A DNA stretch of 64,000 nt from Flavobacterium nitrogenifigens. GTDB lineage: Bacteria; Bacteroidota; Bacteroidia; Flavobacteriales; Flavobacteriaceae. The notes beneath the pieces are model-generated. The model saw only the letters and a program-made list of their open reading frames with translations, made no database searches and was not told the origin of the DNA. This document shows positions 50,599-59,991 of this stretch, piece after piece. The position numbers and the translations under genes are program-made. The DNA is taken from NCBI RefSeq assembly GCF_003254565.1, contig NZ_QJRI01000178.1, positions 124,001 through 188,000 of the forward strand. The letters are read 5' to 3'. The number at the start of each line of letters is the position of its first letter. Position 1 is the stretch's first letter.

Positions 50599-51693
50599 CT
50601 AAACGTTAAAACGGAAATGCATTACATCACCATCTTTCACGATATATTCTTTTCCTTCAACTCTAAATTTTCCAGCTTCTTTTGCTTTTGCCTCAGAACC
50701 GTATTGAACATAATCATCGTATGAAATTACTTCTGCACGGATAAATCCTTTTTCAAAATCAGTGTGGATAACTCCTGCCGCTTGTGGTGCAGTTGCTCCA
50801 ATATTGATTGTCCAAGCGCGAACCTCTTTTACACCAGCTGTAAAATACGTTTGCTGCTTTAATAATTTGTAAGCTGCACGAATTAAAACTGAAGCTCCTG
50901 GCTCTTCTAATCCCATATCTTCAAGAAAAACCTGACGCTCTTCGTAGCTTTCTAATTCTGTAATATCAGCCTCTGCTCCTACTGAAAGCACAATAACTTC
51001 AGCTTCTTCATCTTTTACTAATTCACGAACTTGATCTACATATTTATTTCCGTTTACCGCAGAACTTTCATCAACATTACAAACGTATAAAACTGGTTTT
51101 GCAGTAATTAATTGGAAACTTTCCATAAGAACTTCTTCGTCATTATTTTGAGGAACGATTGTTCTCGCAGATTTTGCCTGCAAAAGAGCTTCTCTAATTC
51201 TGTTTAGCAAAGCCTCTTCAGCCTGCGCTTCTTTATTTCCAGTTTTTGCAGCACGTTTTACTTTCTCTAAACGTTTTTCGATTGTTTCTAAATCTTTTAA
51301 CTGCAATTCGATATCGATAGTTTCTTTATCACGAATTGGGTTTACGTTTCCGTCAACGTGCACAATATTATCATTGTCAAAACAACGCAAAACGTGAATG
51401 ATAGCATTACACTCTCTAATGTTTCCTAAAAACTGGTTTCCAAGACCTTCACCTTTACTTGCTCCCTTTACTAAACCTGCAATATCAACGATATCTACAG
51501 TTGCCATTTGAACGCGCTCTGGTTTTACCAATTCTTCCAATTTGTTGATTCTTGGATCTGGAACGTTTACAACACCAATATTTGGTTCGATTGTACAAAA
51601 CGGAAAGTTCGCACTCTGCGCTTTTGCATTAGATAAACAATTAAATAATGTTGATTTTCCAACATTTGGTAATCCTACAATTCCTGCTTTCAT
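50599..51693 (-). CDS. ychF: Redox-regulated GTPase/ATPase YchF (OLA1 family)
   Basis: A 364-residue P-loop protein. G1 is GLPNVGKSTLFN at residues 6-17, G3 is DIAGLVKGASKGEGLGN, and a coiled coil (about 130-170) and a C-terminal TGS domain follow (EVRAWTINIGATAPQAAGVIH...). The G4 motif is NVDE rather than NKxD, which explains ATP preference in the family. YchF binds ribosomes and is a negative regulator of oxidative-stress defences. A TATATTTG motif at 51835-51828 on the minus strand may be its promoter, leaving a 134-base leader that contains CATTAAACC-type octamers. Confidence 0.92.
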   Translation of the reverse strand: MKAGIVGLPNVGKSTLFNCLSNAKAQSANFPFCTIEPNIGVVNVPDPRINKLEELVKPERVQMATVDIVDIAGLVKGASKGEGLGNQFLGNIRECNAIIHVLRCFDNDNIVHVDGNVNPIRDKETIDIELQLKDLETIEKRLEKVKRAAKTGNKEAQAEEALLNRIREALLQAKSARTIVPQNNDEEVLMESFQLITAKPVLYVCNVDESSAVNGNKYVDQVRELVKDEEAEVIVLSVGAEADITELESYEERQVFLEDMGLEEPGASVLIRAAYKLLKQQTYFTAGVKEVRAWTINIGATAPQAAGVIHTDFEKGFIRAEVISYDDYVQYGSEAKAKEAGKFRVEGKEYIVKDGDVMHFRFNV

Positions 51694-51729
51694 CTGTTTG
51701 TTTCTATTTATTTTATGCGGGTCTTCAAA

Positions 51730-51780
51730 TTTAAACCCTTCACATTAAACCTTGTGATTTAATGCCTTATGATTTACATG
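51730..51780. repeat. Octamer words in the ychF leader
   Basis: ATTTAAAC, CCTTCACA, TTAAACCT, TGTGATTT, AATGCCTT, ATGATTTA keep an 8-base period. They lie between the likely promoter and the start of ychF. Confidence 0.5.
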
Positions 51781-51987
51781 TTTTCTCATTTTCTGCCAAA
51801 ATATTATTTTTTGGCTTTAAAATTTTGCAAATATAAGATTTAATAGCTCTTGCACGAAGTAAAAATGGCCAATAATATAATTTTAGATATACGCAATGAA
51901 ATTTTTAAACATTTTATTAAATTTTTGTTAAAAAACATTACTTTTATAAAACTAATCAACAAAAAACAAACCAATAAACCAACAACT

Positions 51988-54654
51988 ATGAAAAAGATTG
52001 CATTATTACTATTTCTGCTGAATTCAGCATTTCTTTTTGCACAAAAAGAGGTCTCGGGTCTTGTAAAAGATAAAACTGGAAATCCGCTTCCAGGTGTTAA
52101 TATTGTAGAAAAAGGCACTTCTAATGGTGTTTCTACCGATTTTGAGGGAAGCTTCAGAATAAAAGTTAAAGAAGGTGCAACTTTGGTTTTCAGCTATGTA
52201 GGATTTACAACAGTTGAAAAAGTAGCCACCGGAGATAAAATGAATGTTACTTTAAGTGAGAATGATGGACAAGTTTTAAATGACGTTGTTGTTGTGGGTT
52301 CTAGAAATGCTAAAAGAACCGTTGTAAATTCTGCAGTTCCTATTGATGTGATCAATGTAAAAGATGTTACAACGCAAAGCGGTAAAATCGAAATTAATCA
52401 GCTATTGCAATACGTAGCTCCTTCATTTAATGCCAATAAACAATCAGGATCTGATGGTGCCGACCACGTTGATCCAGCTTCTTTGAGAGGTATGGGACCA
52501 GATCAGACTTTGGTTTTGATTAACGGAAAAAGAAGACATCAATCTTCTCTAATCAACTTATTTGGAACTCGCGGACGTGGTAATACAGGAACAGATTTGA
52601 ATGCAATCCCTGCCGCATCCATTAAAAGAATTGAGATTCTACGCGATGGCGCTTCTGCGCAATATGGTTCTGACGCCATTGCCGGAGTTATTAATATTGT
52701 AACAAATGACAACGTTGACGAATTAACAGGTTCTGTTACATATGGCGTTTTTAATACACATGCCAAAGGCGAATTCTTGCCAGGAACTCCAAACACAAAA
52801 GGATTTAGATTGGATCAGAATGGAAATGGAAACTCTTATGGAAAAGATCAGGATTTTGACGGAGGCTCTGTAAGAGTAGCAGCAAATTATGGAACTGGAA
52901 TTGGTTCTAAAGGCGGTTATGTAAATGTTACAGGAGAATTTTTGAGTAAAAACAAAACACTTAGACCTGCTTACGATTTTAGAAAAGGTTTTGGTGATGC
53001 AGAAATGACAGGTGTTAACTTATTCGCCAATTTAGCAATTCCTATTTCTGAGAAAACCGAATTTTATGCTTTTGGCGGAAGCAATTTTAGAGATACAGAT
53101 GCTTATGCTTTTACTAGAAATGATGGCGAAAGAGTTGTAGAATCTGTTTATCCAGGAGGATATACGCCAAGAATTACTTCTAAAATTAATGATAATTCTA
53201 TCGCTGCTGGAATTAGAACCGAATCTTCTGGCGGATGGAAATTTGACCTGAGCAATACTTTTGGTAAAAACAAATTCCAATATGATATTAAAGGAACTAT
53301 AAATGCTTCTCTTGAAGAAAAATCTCCTCATGAATTTGATGCTGGAGGGCACAGTTTGCTTCAAAACACTACTAATTTTGATATTTCGAAAAATTATGGA
53401 GATGTTTTAAAAGGTTTAAATATTGCTTTTGGAGCAGAGTTTAGAGTGGAACAATTTGAAATTTTTGCTGGTGAAGAAGGTTCATACGCAACTTATGACA
53501 CCAACGGAAAACCTATTACTGATCCAACAACACAAAGCGCACCAACTGTTCCAAATCCTGATTACGACCCAACAGATCCAGAATCTTCTCCAACAATTCC
53601 ACGACCAGGAGGTTCGCAAGGTTTCCCTGGATATAGCCCTGCAAACGAAGTAAATAAAGATAGAACCAACTTCTCTCTTTATACTGATGCCGAATTAGAT
53701 GTTACCGAGGCTTGGATGGTTAGCGGAGCTTTACGTTTTGAAAATTATAGTGATTTCGGAAGTACACTAAATGGAAAATTAGCCTCAAGGCTTAAACTTA
53801 CAGATCATATCAACGCTAGAGGATCGATAAGTACAGGTTTCCGTGCGCCGTCTTTAGCTCAAATTTACTATAATTTACGTTTTACCAACTTCAATGCAAG
53901 CGGAGCAACAGAAGTATTATTGGCTCCAAACGATAGCCCAGTAACAAGAGCATTCGGAATTCAGAAATTAAATGAAGAAAAAGCGGTAAATGCTTCGTTA
54001 GGATTTACAGCATCTTTCGGTGATTTTACCGCTACAGTTGACGGCTATTATATTCAGGTAAAAGACCGTATCGTTTTGACTGGATATTTTGACGCTAGTT
54101 CTTTAAATCTAGGCGTTTCTGAAGCTCAGTTTTTTGTGAATGGAGTTGACACAAGCACACATGGTTTGGATTTGGTTTTCTCTTGGAAGAAAAACTTTGA
54201 TTTCGGCCAATTTGGTGCCACTTTAGTAGGAAACATCAACGACATGAAAATTGACAAGGTTAAAAATGGCACTCTTGACGAATCTATTTTCTTCGGAAAA
54301 CGCGAAAAAGCATTTTTACTGGCTTCTGCTCCAGACAATAAATTTAGCTTAAACCTTACTTATGCTAAAAACAAATTTGATGCTGGACTAGCTTTTACTC
54401 GTTTCAGCAAAGTAGTTCTGGTTGATTATGCTGACGAAGACGATGTTTACAACCCAAGATTGATTACTGATTTAACTGTTGGATATCAATTTACAAAAAG
54501 CTTAAAATTGACTTTAGGAAGCAACAACTTATTTAATGTATACCCAACTAAACAGGACGAACAAGGAAATACAGAAGCTGGAGGTTATTGGGATGCTGTA
54601 CAAATGGGTTTCAGCGGAGCTTATTACTATGCAAGACTTGGATTTAATTTTTAA
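51988..54654 (+). CDS. TonB-dependent receptor with carboxypeptidase-regulatory-like domain
   Basis: An 888-residue outer-membrane receptor. A signal peptide (MKKIALLLFLLNSAFLFAQ) is followed by a CarboxypepD_reg-like domain (about 22-100, GNPLPGVNIVEKGTSNGVSTD), a plug (about 115-220, SLRGMGPDQTLVLINGKRRH and IEILRDGASAQYGSDAIAGVI), and a 22-strand-like barrel ending GAYYYARLGFNF with a terminal Phe. A Pro/Thr/Asp-rich extracellular loop lies near 515-545. No SusD-like gene follows, so it is a stand-alone receptor; the substrate is unknown. The frame is open to 51850, but only the ATG at 51988 gives the signal peptide. Confidence 0.9.
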   Translation: MKKIALLLFLLNSAFLFAQKEVSGLVKDKTGNPLPGVNIVEKGTSNGVSTDFEGSFRIKVKEGATLVFSYVGFTTVEKVATGDKMNVTLSENDGQVLNDVVVVGSRNAKRTVVNSAVPIDVINVKDVTTQSGKIEINQLLQYVAPSFNANKQSGSDGADHVDPASLRGMGPDQTLVLINGKRRHQSSLINLFGTRGRGNTGTDLNAIPAASIKRIEILRDGASAQYGSDAIAGVINIVTNDNVDELTGSVTYGVFNTHAKGEFLPGTPNTKGFRLDQNGNGNSYGKDQDFDGGSVRVAANYGTGIGSKGGYVNVTGEFLSKNKTLRPAYDFRKGFGDAEMTGVNLFANLAIPISEKTEFYAFGGSNFRDTDAYAFTRNDGERVVESVYPGGYTPRITSKINDNSIAAGIRTESSGGWKFDLSNTFGKNKFQYDIKGTINASLEEKSPHEFDAGGHSLLQNTTNFDISKNYGDVLKGLNIAFGAEFRVEQFEIFAGEEGSYATYDTNGKPITDPTTQSAPTVPNPDYDPTDPESSPTIPRPGGSQGFPGYSPANEVNKDRTNFSLYTDAELDVTEAWMVSGALRFENYSDFGSTLNGKLASRLKLTDHINARGSISTGFRAPSLAQIYYNLRFTNFNASGATEVLLAPNDSPVTRAFGIQKLNEEKAVNASLGFTASFGDFTATVDGYYIQVKDRIVLTGYFDASSLNLGVSEAQFFVNGVDTSTHGLDLVFSWKKNFDFGQFGATLVGNINDMKIDKVKNGTLDESIFFGKREKAFLLASAPDNKFSLNLTYAKNKFDAGLAFTRFSKVVLVDYADEDDVYNPRLITDLTVGYQFTKSLKLTLGSNNLFNVYPTKQDEQGNTEAGGYWDAVQMGFSGAYYYARLGFNF

Positions 54655-54692
54655 GAAAGGGGTTCGACTCTGTTTAGCCTAACATAAAACAA

Positions 54693-54723
54693 AAAAATCC
54701 TGAACATTATGTCCAGGATTTTT
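54693..54723. terminator. Bidirectional intrinsic terminator
   Basis: AAAAATCCTG pairs with CAGGATTTTT over an 11-base loop, between the convergent receptor gene and the unknown secreted-protein gene. Confidence 0.8.
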
Positions 54724-54738
54724 CATTTCTATTTATAA

Positions 54739-55908
54739 TTACAATTTAAACTCTAAAGAGGCGATGATTGCTTTTTCTTCATCGGTTGCTGTAAATCCCG
54801 AAATATCCCAATAATTGGTCAAGATTTTGTTTTTCTTATTAAAAAGTGATTTTTCTTTAAAGACATCACTTTCGTTATACGTAAAATTCTGTTTATTAAA
54901 ACCTGTTGTAACAAAACTATTTCTTACTTGAATATTTTTAGTTTTATCCTTTAAAACAAGATTATAGCCTATTTCTTCATTGGAACTCAATAAGTAGTAA
55001 TCAGTTCCATCCCATCTATAATTTACTTTTACAAACGATTTTGTCATGTTTTTATCGCCTTCTTTTGTCTTCTCCTCTACTTTATCAAGGGTTGCAGGCG
55101 TAACAGAAATAGTAAATTCTACAATAATCTTTTTCAAAGGATCATAAATGATTTCAAAATTATCGATTGCTTCTTTGGCTTTATCCAACGGAACAACCGA
55201 CATTACATAATAATCTTTATTTTTAGAATGCCCTTTGGTTGTAAAATCATATTCCTTTTTGGCTTTTGGACTCAATAAAGGTTCTAAGTATTTAAAATTC
55301 GAATAATTCTCCATTATATTATTCAAATTATAGCCCTTTAAATCAGCACTTACATCAGCTTCTAACAAGCCGTAGGAACGATTTTGCTCAACCAATAAAG
55401 TGGTTGCATTATTATTTTTATCAAATTGAAAATTTACCAACCCATCATTATAATACGTGTACTGATTGTCGAGCATAAAAAACTCTCTCACATATACTTT
55501 CTGCCTATGGGAAATACTAATTTTCTTTGTAGAATTGTTAACCAATTTCTGAAGTGTTTTTTCTGGAGATTCCTTAGACAAAACTACTTCATCTAATTTA
55601 TTGTTTTTACTCTTTAAATAAACAACAAATTTTTGCTCTCCGTTCAAAGAAGTCCAGCGTACGGTCAAATCTTCATAATTAGTTTCAGAAACCTGAACAT
55701 TAGATCCACCAGTTAGCATAAAAGTAACTTTTCCTTCTTCATTGCTCAATAAAATCTGCTGAGTTTTCATTATTTTAACCGTAGCATTTTGTATAGGCTC
55801 CATGGTTTCTATATCCTTAACAATAATAGAATACTCTTCCTTTTGTGCAAAGATACTTACATAATTAAGTAAAACGATAAATAAAAGTAGCAATTTCTTC
55901 ATAGGCAT
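54739..55908 (-). CDS. Secreted/outer-membrane-associated protein with carboxypeptidase-like N-terminal domain, unknown
   Basis: A 389-residue protein with a signal peptide (KKLLLLFIVLLNYVSIFAQ). A domain of about 75 residues resembles CarboxypepD_reg-like beta sandwiches (YSIIVKDIETMEPIQNATVKIM, LTVRWTSLNGEQKFVVYLK). The remaining about 270 residues are beta-rich and aromatic (VYVREFFMLDNQYTYYNDGLVNFQ), as in uncharacterised Bacteroidota DUF-type outer-membrane proteins. An ATG three codons later (55902) is an alternative start. The function is unknown. Confidence 0.7.
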   Translation of the reverse strand: MPMKKLLLLFIVLLNYVSIFAQKEEYSIIVKDIETMEPIQNATVKIMKTQQILLSNEEGKVTFMLTGGSNVQVSETNYEDLTVRWTSLNGEQKFVVYLKSKNNKLDEVVLSKESPEKTLQKLVNNSTKKISISHRQKVYVREFFMLDNQYTYYNDGLVNFQFDKNNNATTLLVEQNRSYGLLEADVSADLKGYNLNNIMENYSNFKYLEPLLSPKAKKEYDFTTKGHSKNKDYYVMSVVPLDKAKEAIDNFEIIYDPLKKIIVEFTISVTPATLDKVEEKTKEGDKNMTKSFVKVNYRWDGTDYYLLSSNEEIGYNLVLKDKTKNIQVRNSFVTTGFNKQNFTYNESDVFKEKSLFNKKNKILTNYWDISGFTATDEEKAIIASLEFKL

Positions 55909-56022
55909 TGTTATTTTTTCAACTAAAGTATTATTTTTCTAATAATAAAGCAACTATCTAAAAATAAAACATTCACTATCAAGAAACTAACCTTTACAAA
56001 TACCTGAAATCAGGGTAAAAAA

Positions 56023-56048
56023 AATCCTGAGTTTTTCAACTCAGGATT
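56023..56048 (-). terminator. Intrinsic terminator of the ferredoxin gene
   Basis: On the minus strand AATCCTGAGTT pairs with AACTCAGGATT, then a run of T's follows. It lies 26 bases after the ferredoxin stop. Confidence 0.8.
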
Positions 56049-56073
56049 CTATATTAATTAAACAGCATTTTTT

Positions 56074-56424
56074 TTACTCGTTATGTAAAAAAGCTTGTCT
56101 TTCTAACAAAGTTTCTTCGTCTTCAACGTGATTATCATCAGGAACACAACAGTCAACAGGACAAACAGCAGCACATTGTGGCTCATCGTGAAAACCTTTA
56201 CATTCTGTACATTTTCCTGGTACGATATAATAGATTTCGTCAGAAATTGGAGTCTGCGCATCATCAGCGTCAACTTCAGTTCCGTCAGGTAAAACTATTT
56301 TTCCAGAAAGACTTGTTCCGTCTTTATATCTCCAATCATCTGCTCCTTCATATATTGCTGTATTTGGGCACTCTGGTTCGCAAGCCCCACAATTGATGCA
56401 TTCGTCAGTTATAATAATTGCCAT
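56074..56424 (-). CDS. 2x[4Fe-4S] ferredoxin
   Basis: A 116-residue ferredoxin. The first cluster motif is C-x2-C-x2-C-x3-C in ECINCGACEPECP. The second set is CTEC with a longer spacer and CAAVCPVDCC. An acidic insert (about residues 28-62) and an acidic C-terminal tail make it larger than clostridial ferredoxins; this matches the Fdx type of Bacteroidota. It is divergent from an acyl-CoA reductase gene that starts a serine biosynthesis cluster. This order is common in Flavobacteriia. Confidence 0.88.
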   Translation of the reverse strand: MAIIITDECINCGACEPECPNTAIYEGADDWRYKDGTSLSGKIVLPDGTEVDADDAQTPISDEIYYIVPGKCTECKGFHDEPQCAAVCPVDCCVPDDNHVEDEETLLERQAFLHNE

Positions 56425-56429
56425 CTTTT

Positions 56430-56565
56430 TAGTCTTAAAGTTTAAAAGTCATAAAGTCTAAAGTCATAAAATCTGTCATAAAGTTTGAAAGTATTAAAGT
56501 TAAAAGTATAAAAGCCTTTTCAACTTTTGACTTTGGACTTTGGACTTTTGTCTTTCGACTTAATT
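56430..56565. repeat. AGTCATAA/ACTTTGG-type periodic words in the divergent region
   Basis: AAGTTTAAAAGTCATAAAGTCTAAAGTC-like words (left) face TTTTGACTTTGGACTTTGGACTTTTGTC (right) as loose inverted arms with a period near 8. The right end abuts the promoter of the acyl-CoA reductase gene. Confidence 0.6.
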
Positions 56566-56570
56566 ATGCT

Positions 56571-56578
56571 TATTTTTG
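56571..56578 (+). promoter_or_regulatory. Bacteroidota promoter of the acyl-CoA reductase-serCA cluster
   Basis: TATTTTTG (-7) is preceded by TTG at 56548-56550 with a 20-base gap. The ATG at 56617 follows 38 bases later. Confidence 0.6.
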
Positions 56579-56616
56579 TGCAAAATTACAATCAAAACAA
56601 TTCATAAACAAACATT

Positions 56617-57684
56617 ATGACATTAGAAACAAAAAAAAGTGTTTTTGTTGAATTAGGAAAATTTTTAAGTCAGTTTTCTGAAGGCGCTTCTGCACAAAAA
56701 TCTGACGTTTTATATAACGACATCTTTTTTGAAGATTTCGAAAATCTAATTCGTTTATCGCAATCTCATAATGGATGGTATACTCCAGAACAAGTATATT
56801 TCTCTATACAATCTTGGGCGGAAGCTTTAACAATAGAAAATATTGACAAGTGGCTTTCAGCATATAAAATTGATGAGAATGATGAAAATCCAAAAACTAT
56901 CGCTCTAATCTTAGCAGGAAATATTCCGTTAGTAGGTTTTCACGATTTTTTATCTGTTTTAATAACTGGAAATAAAGCTTTAATCAAAACTTCATCAAAC
57001 GACCAGCATTTACTGCCATTTTTAGCTAAATATTTAATTGCTGTTGATGAAAGCCTGAAAGACAGAATCACTTTCGTAGAAGGAAAACTGGAAAACTTTG
57101 ATACTGTAATTGCAACTGGAAGCAACAATACTGCTCGTTATTTTGAATATTATTTTAAAGACAAACCTTCAATTATTCGTAAAAACAGAAATTCGGCAGC
57201 GATTTTAACTGGAAAAGAAACCAATGAAGAGTTAGAAGCGCTTGGCGAAGATATTTTTAGATATTTCGGTTTAGGATGTCGAAATGTTTCAAAATTGTAT
57301 ATTCCGAAAGGCTATTCTTTTGAAGCGTTTTTTCAGGCAATGTTCAAATATCAAGATGTCATTCATTATGAAAAATTTGCTAACAATTATGATTACAATA
57401 AGGCTGTTTTCTTAATGAGCAATTTCAAATTATTAGACAACGGATTTTTGACTTTAAAAGAAGATTCGAGTTACGCTTCGCCTATTTCGAGTGTATTTTA
57501 TGAATACTACGAAAACCTAGAAGAACTCCAAAGACGTCTTCAGGAAGACGCAGATCAAATTCAGTGTATCGTAAGCAATAATTTAACTGCAAATAGTATC
57601 GCATTTGGAGAAACCCAAAAACCTCAACTGTGGGATTACGCAGACAATGTGGATACTATAACGTTTTTGTTAACAACAAAGTGA
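56617..57684 (+). CDS. Acyl-CoA reductase (LuxC-like)
   Basis: A 355-residue protein of the LuxC/aldehyde dehydrogenase superfamily. Visible are TIALILAGNIPLVGFHDFL (nucleotide-binding lead), SSNDQHLLPFL, IATGSNNTARYFEYYF and the catalytic cysteine in FGLGCRNVSKLYIP. LuxC-type enzymes reduce acyl-CoA or acyl-ACP to aldehydes with NADPH. Why this gene sits between ferredoxin and serC is unclear, but the arrangement is conserved in Flavobacteriia as far as I recall. The gap to serC is 93 bases and could hold an internal promoter. Confidence 0.82.
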   Translation: MTLETKKSVFVELGKFLSQFSEGASAQKSDVLYNDIFFEDFENLIRLSQSHNGWYTPEQVYFSIQSWAEALTIENIDKWLSAYKIDENDENPKTIALILAGNIPLVGFHDFLSVLITGNKALIKTSSNDQHLLPFLAKYLIAVDESLKDRITFVEGKLENFDTVIATGSNNTARYFEYYFKDKPSIIRKNRNSAAILTGKETNEELEALGEDIFRYFGLGCRNVSKLYIPKGYSFEAFFQAMFKYQDVIHYEKFANNYDYNKAVFLMSNFKLLDNGFLTLKEDSSYASPISSVFYEYYENLEELQRRLQEDADQIQCIVSNNLTANSIAFGETQKPQLWDYADNVDTITFLLTTK

Positions 57685-57777
57685 TAAATTGTTTAATTAT
57701 TTCGAATATTTTAACGCTTTTTCGGCTCTTATTGCCGAAATTTGCGTCTTTAAAATTTTCGACTATTAACAACAACC

Positions 57778-58848
57778 ATGAAAAAACACAACTACAGCGC
57801 AGGACCAAGTATTTTACCTCAGGAAGTTTTTGAGAAGGCATCAAAAGCAATTTTAAATTTTAATGATTCAGGGTTATCTATCCTTGAAATCTCGCATAGA
57901 AGCAAAGATTTCGTTGCAGTTATGGAGGAAGCTCGTTCCCTTGCTTTAGAATTATTAGGTCTTCAAGGAAAAGGTTATCAAGCTTTATTTTTACAAGGTG
58001 GTGCCAGCACAGCATTCTTAATGGCGCCATACAACTTAATGAAAGAAAACGGAAAAGCGGCTTATTTAGATTCTGGAACGTGGGCAACTGCGGCGATCAA
58101 AGAAGCTAAACTTTTCGGTGAAACTGTTGTCGTAGCTTCTTCAAAAGAAGACAATTATACTTATGTTCCTAAAGGTTACGAAATTCCAGCTGATGCTGAC
58201 TATTTCCACTGCACAAGTAACAATACCATCTTTGGAACTCAAATGAAAGAATTCCCAGCAACAAATGTTCCTGTTGTATGCGATATGAGTTCTGATATTT
58301 TTTCACGCGAATTAGATTTCTCTAAATTTGATTTAATCTATGCAGGAGCTCAAAAAAATATGGGACCTGCAGGAACTACATTAGTAGTGGTTAAAGAAGA
58401 AATCTTAGGTAAAAACGGAAAAACTATTCCGAGTATGTTAGATTATGCTAAACACATTAAAGGCGAAAGTATGTACAATACTCCACCTGTATTTGCTGTT
58501 TACGTTTCTCTTTTAACTTTACAATGGATTAAAGAAAAAGGCGGAATCGCTGCTGTTGAAAAATTAAACAACGCTAAAGCTGAATTACTTTACGCTGAAA
58601 TCGACAGAAATCCATTATTTAAAGGTGCAGCTGCTGTAGAAGATCGTTCAAAAATGAACGTAACTTTCTTATTGAACAATCCTGAACACACTGAAACTTT
58701 TGACGCTTTATGGAAAGCAGCAAACATTTCTGGATTGCCAGGACACCGTTCTGTTGGCGGTTACAGAGCTTCTATCTACAACGCTATGCCAATTGAAAGC
58801 GTTCAGGTTTTGGTTGACGTAATGAAAGCATTGGAGTCTAAAGTTTAG
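57778..58848 (+). CDS. serC: Phosphoserine aminotransferase
   Basis: A 356-residue PLP enzyme. The N-terminus KHNYSAGPSILPQEV is the SerC hallmark, FLQGGASTAFLMAP binds substrate phosphate, and the PLP lysine is in YAGAQKNMGPAGTT. The C-terminal PGHRSVGGYRASIYN is also conserved. It converts 3-phosphohydroxypyruvate to phosphoserine, the second step of serine synthesis, and in many bacteria also the pyridoxal pathway step. serA follows after a 99-base gap containing octamer words. Confidence 0.93.
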   Translation: MKKHNYSAGPSILPQEVFEKASKAILNFNDSGLSILEISHRSKDFVAVMEEARSLALELLGLQGKGYQALFLQGGASTAFLMAPYNLMKENGKAAYLDSGTWATAAIKEAKLFGETVVVASSKEDNYTYVPKGYEIPADADYFHCTSNNTIFGTQMKEFPATNVPVVCDMSSDIFSRELDFSKFDLIYAGAQKNMGPAGTTLVVVKEEILGKNGKTIPSMLDYAKHIKGESMYNTPPVFAVYVSLLTLQWIKEKGGIAAVEKLNNAKAELLYAEIDRNPLFKGAAAVEDRSKMNVTFLLNNPEHTETFDALWKAANISGLPGHRSVGGYRASIYNAMPIESVQVLVDVMKALESKV

Positions 58849-58947
58849 TTTTCAGTCGCAGTTACAGTCTCAGTTTACAAAAAAAGAAAAATCAAATAGT
58901 TGGTTTATCGATTAAACGATTAAACCAAACAAAAAATAAACCCTGCA
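58849..58947. repeat. TTTCAGTC and CGATTAAA octamer words
   Basis: TTTCAGTC, GCAGTTAC, AGTCTCAG words follow serC, then TTTATCGA, TTAAACGA, TTAAACC at about 58905-58927. Both keep an 8-base step. The second run is the vocabulary of the 22060 element. Confidence 0.55.
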
Positions 58948-59898
58948 ATGAAAGTATTAGCAAATGACGGAATTTCTAAAAGCGGAATTCTAGCCTTAGA
59001 AAAAGGCGGTTTTGAAGTTATCACTACAAAAGTAGCTCAAGAACAAGTAGCTAACTATATAAACGATAACAATATTGACGTAATTTTAGTTCGTAGTGCA
59101 ACTAAAGTTCGTAAAGATATTATCGATTCTTGTCCTGGAATCAAAATCATCGGTCGTGGTGGTGTTGGTATGGATAATATCGATGTGGATTATGCAAAAA
59201 GCAAAGGAATCCATGTAATTAATACTCCTGCTTCGTCTTCAGAGTCTGTTGCAGAATTAGTATTCGGACACTTATTTTCTGGTGTACGTTTTTTACATGA
59301 TTCTAACAGAAATATGCCTCTTGAAGGAGATTCAAACTTTGATGGTTTGAAAAAAGCTTACGCTAACGGAACAGAATTAAGAGGGAAAACTTTAGGTATT
59401 GTTGGTATTGGTCGTATCGGACAAGCTACTGCAAAAATGGCTCTTGGTTTAGGTATGAAAGTTATCGCTGCAGATAGCTTTATTCCTGAAGTAGATGTAA
59501 AAGTTGAATTTTTCGACGGACAGTCAATCACAACTAAAATTGTTTCTCAATCTTTAGAATCTTTATTTAAAGAATCAGATTTCATTACATTACACGTTCC
59601 TGCTCAAGATGGCTACATCATTGGAGAGAAAGAACTTGAAATCATGAAAGACGGTGTTGGAATTGTAAACTGTGCTCGTGGTGGTGTTATTGATGAAGTA
59701 GCTTTAGTAAAAGCGCTAGATTCAGGAAAAGTGGCTTTTGCTGGTTTAGATGTTTTCGAAAGCGAGCCAAAACCAGAAATGGCAATCTTAATGCACTCTA
59801 AAATCTCTTTGACTCCTCATATCGGAGCTGCAACTGGAGAAGCACAAGACAGAATTGGTACTGAATTAGCTTCACAAATTATTACCTTGTTGAGCTAA
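58948..59898 (+). CDS. serA: D-3-phosphoglycerate dehydrogenase, short form
   Basis: A 316-residue D-isomer-specific 2-hydroxyacid dehydrogenase. The NAD motif GIVGIGRIGQATA is near residues 150-162, the catalytic Arg lies in VNCARGGVID, Glu in FESEPKPE and His in LTPHIGAATGEAQ. It lacks an ACT regulatory domain, so the E. coli type serine feedback is not expected. It oxidises 3-phosphoglycerate to phosphohydroxypyruvate, feeding SerC encoded just upstream. Confidence 0.9.
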   Translation: MKVLANDGISKSGILALEKGGFEVITTKVAQEQVANYINDNNIDVILVRSATKVRKDIIDSCPGIKIIGRGGVGMDNIDVDYAKSKGIHVINTPASSSESVAELVFGHLFSGVRFLHDSNRNMPLEGDSNFDGLKKAYANGTELRGKTLGIVGIGRIGQATAKMALGLGMKVIAADSFIPEVDVKVEFFDGQSITTKIVSQSLESLFKESDFITLHVPAQDGYIIGEKELEIMKDGVGIVNCARGGVIDEVALVKALDSGKVAFAGLDVFESEPKPEMAILMHSKISLTPHIGAATGEAQDRIGTELASQIITLLS

Positions 59899-59921
59899 CA
59901 AAATTATAATATTCTTATTCA

Positions 59922-59956
59922 AAAGGGATTTACTGCTATATGTAGTAAATCCCTTT
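59922..59956 (+). terminator. Intrinsic terminator after serA (first of a twin pair)
   Basis: AAAGGGATTTACT pairs with AGTAAATCCCTTT over a 9-base loop and is followed by CTTTTTT. Nearly the same arms and tail recur at 60416-60454. Confidence 0.85.
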
Positions 59957-59965
59957 CTTTTTTAC

Positions 59966-59973
59966 TATTTTTG
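59966..59973 (+). promoter_or_regulatory. Bacteroidota -7 promoter motif
   Basis: TATTTTTG lies ten bases after the serA terminator and 18 bases before the ATG at 59992. Confidence 0.5.
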
Positions 59974-59991
59974 GCATCAGCTTTATCTAAT

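Noticed and set aside
51850..51987. Extended start of the TonB-dependent receptor
   Set aside because: The extra 46 residues are AT-rich leader translation; a clean signal peptide starts at 51988.
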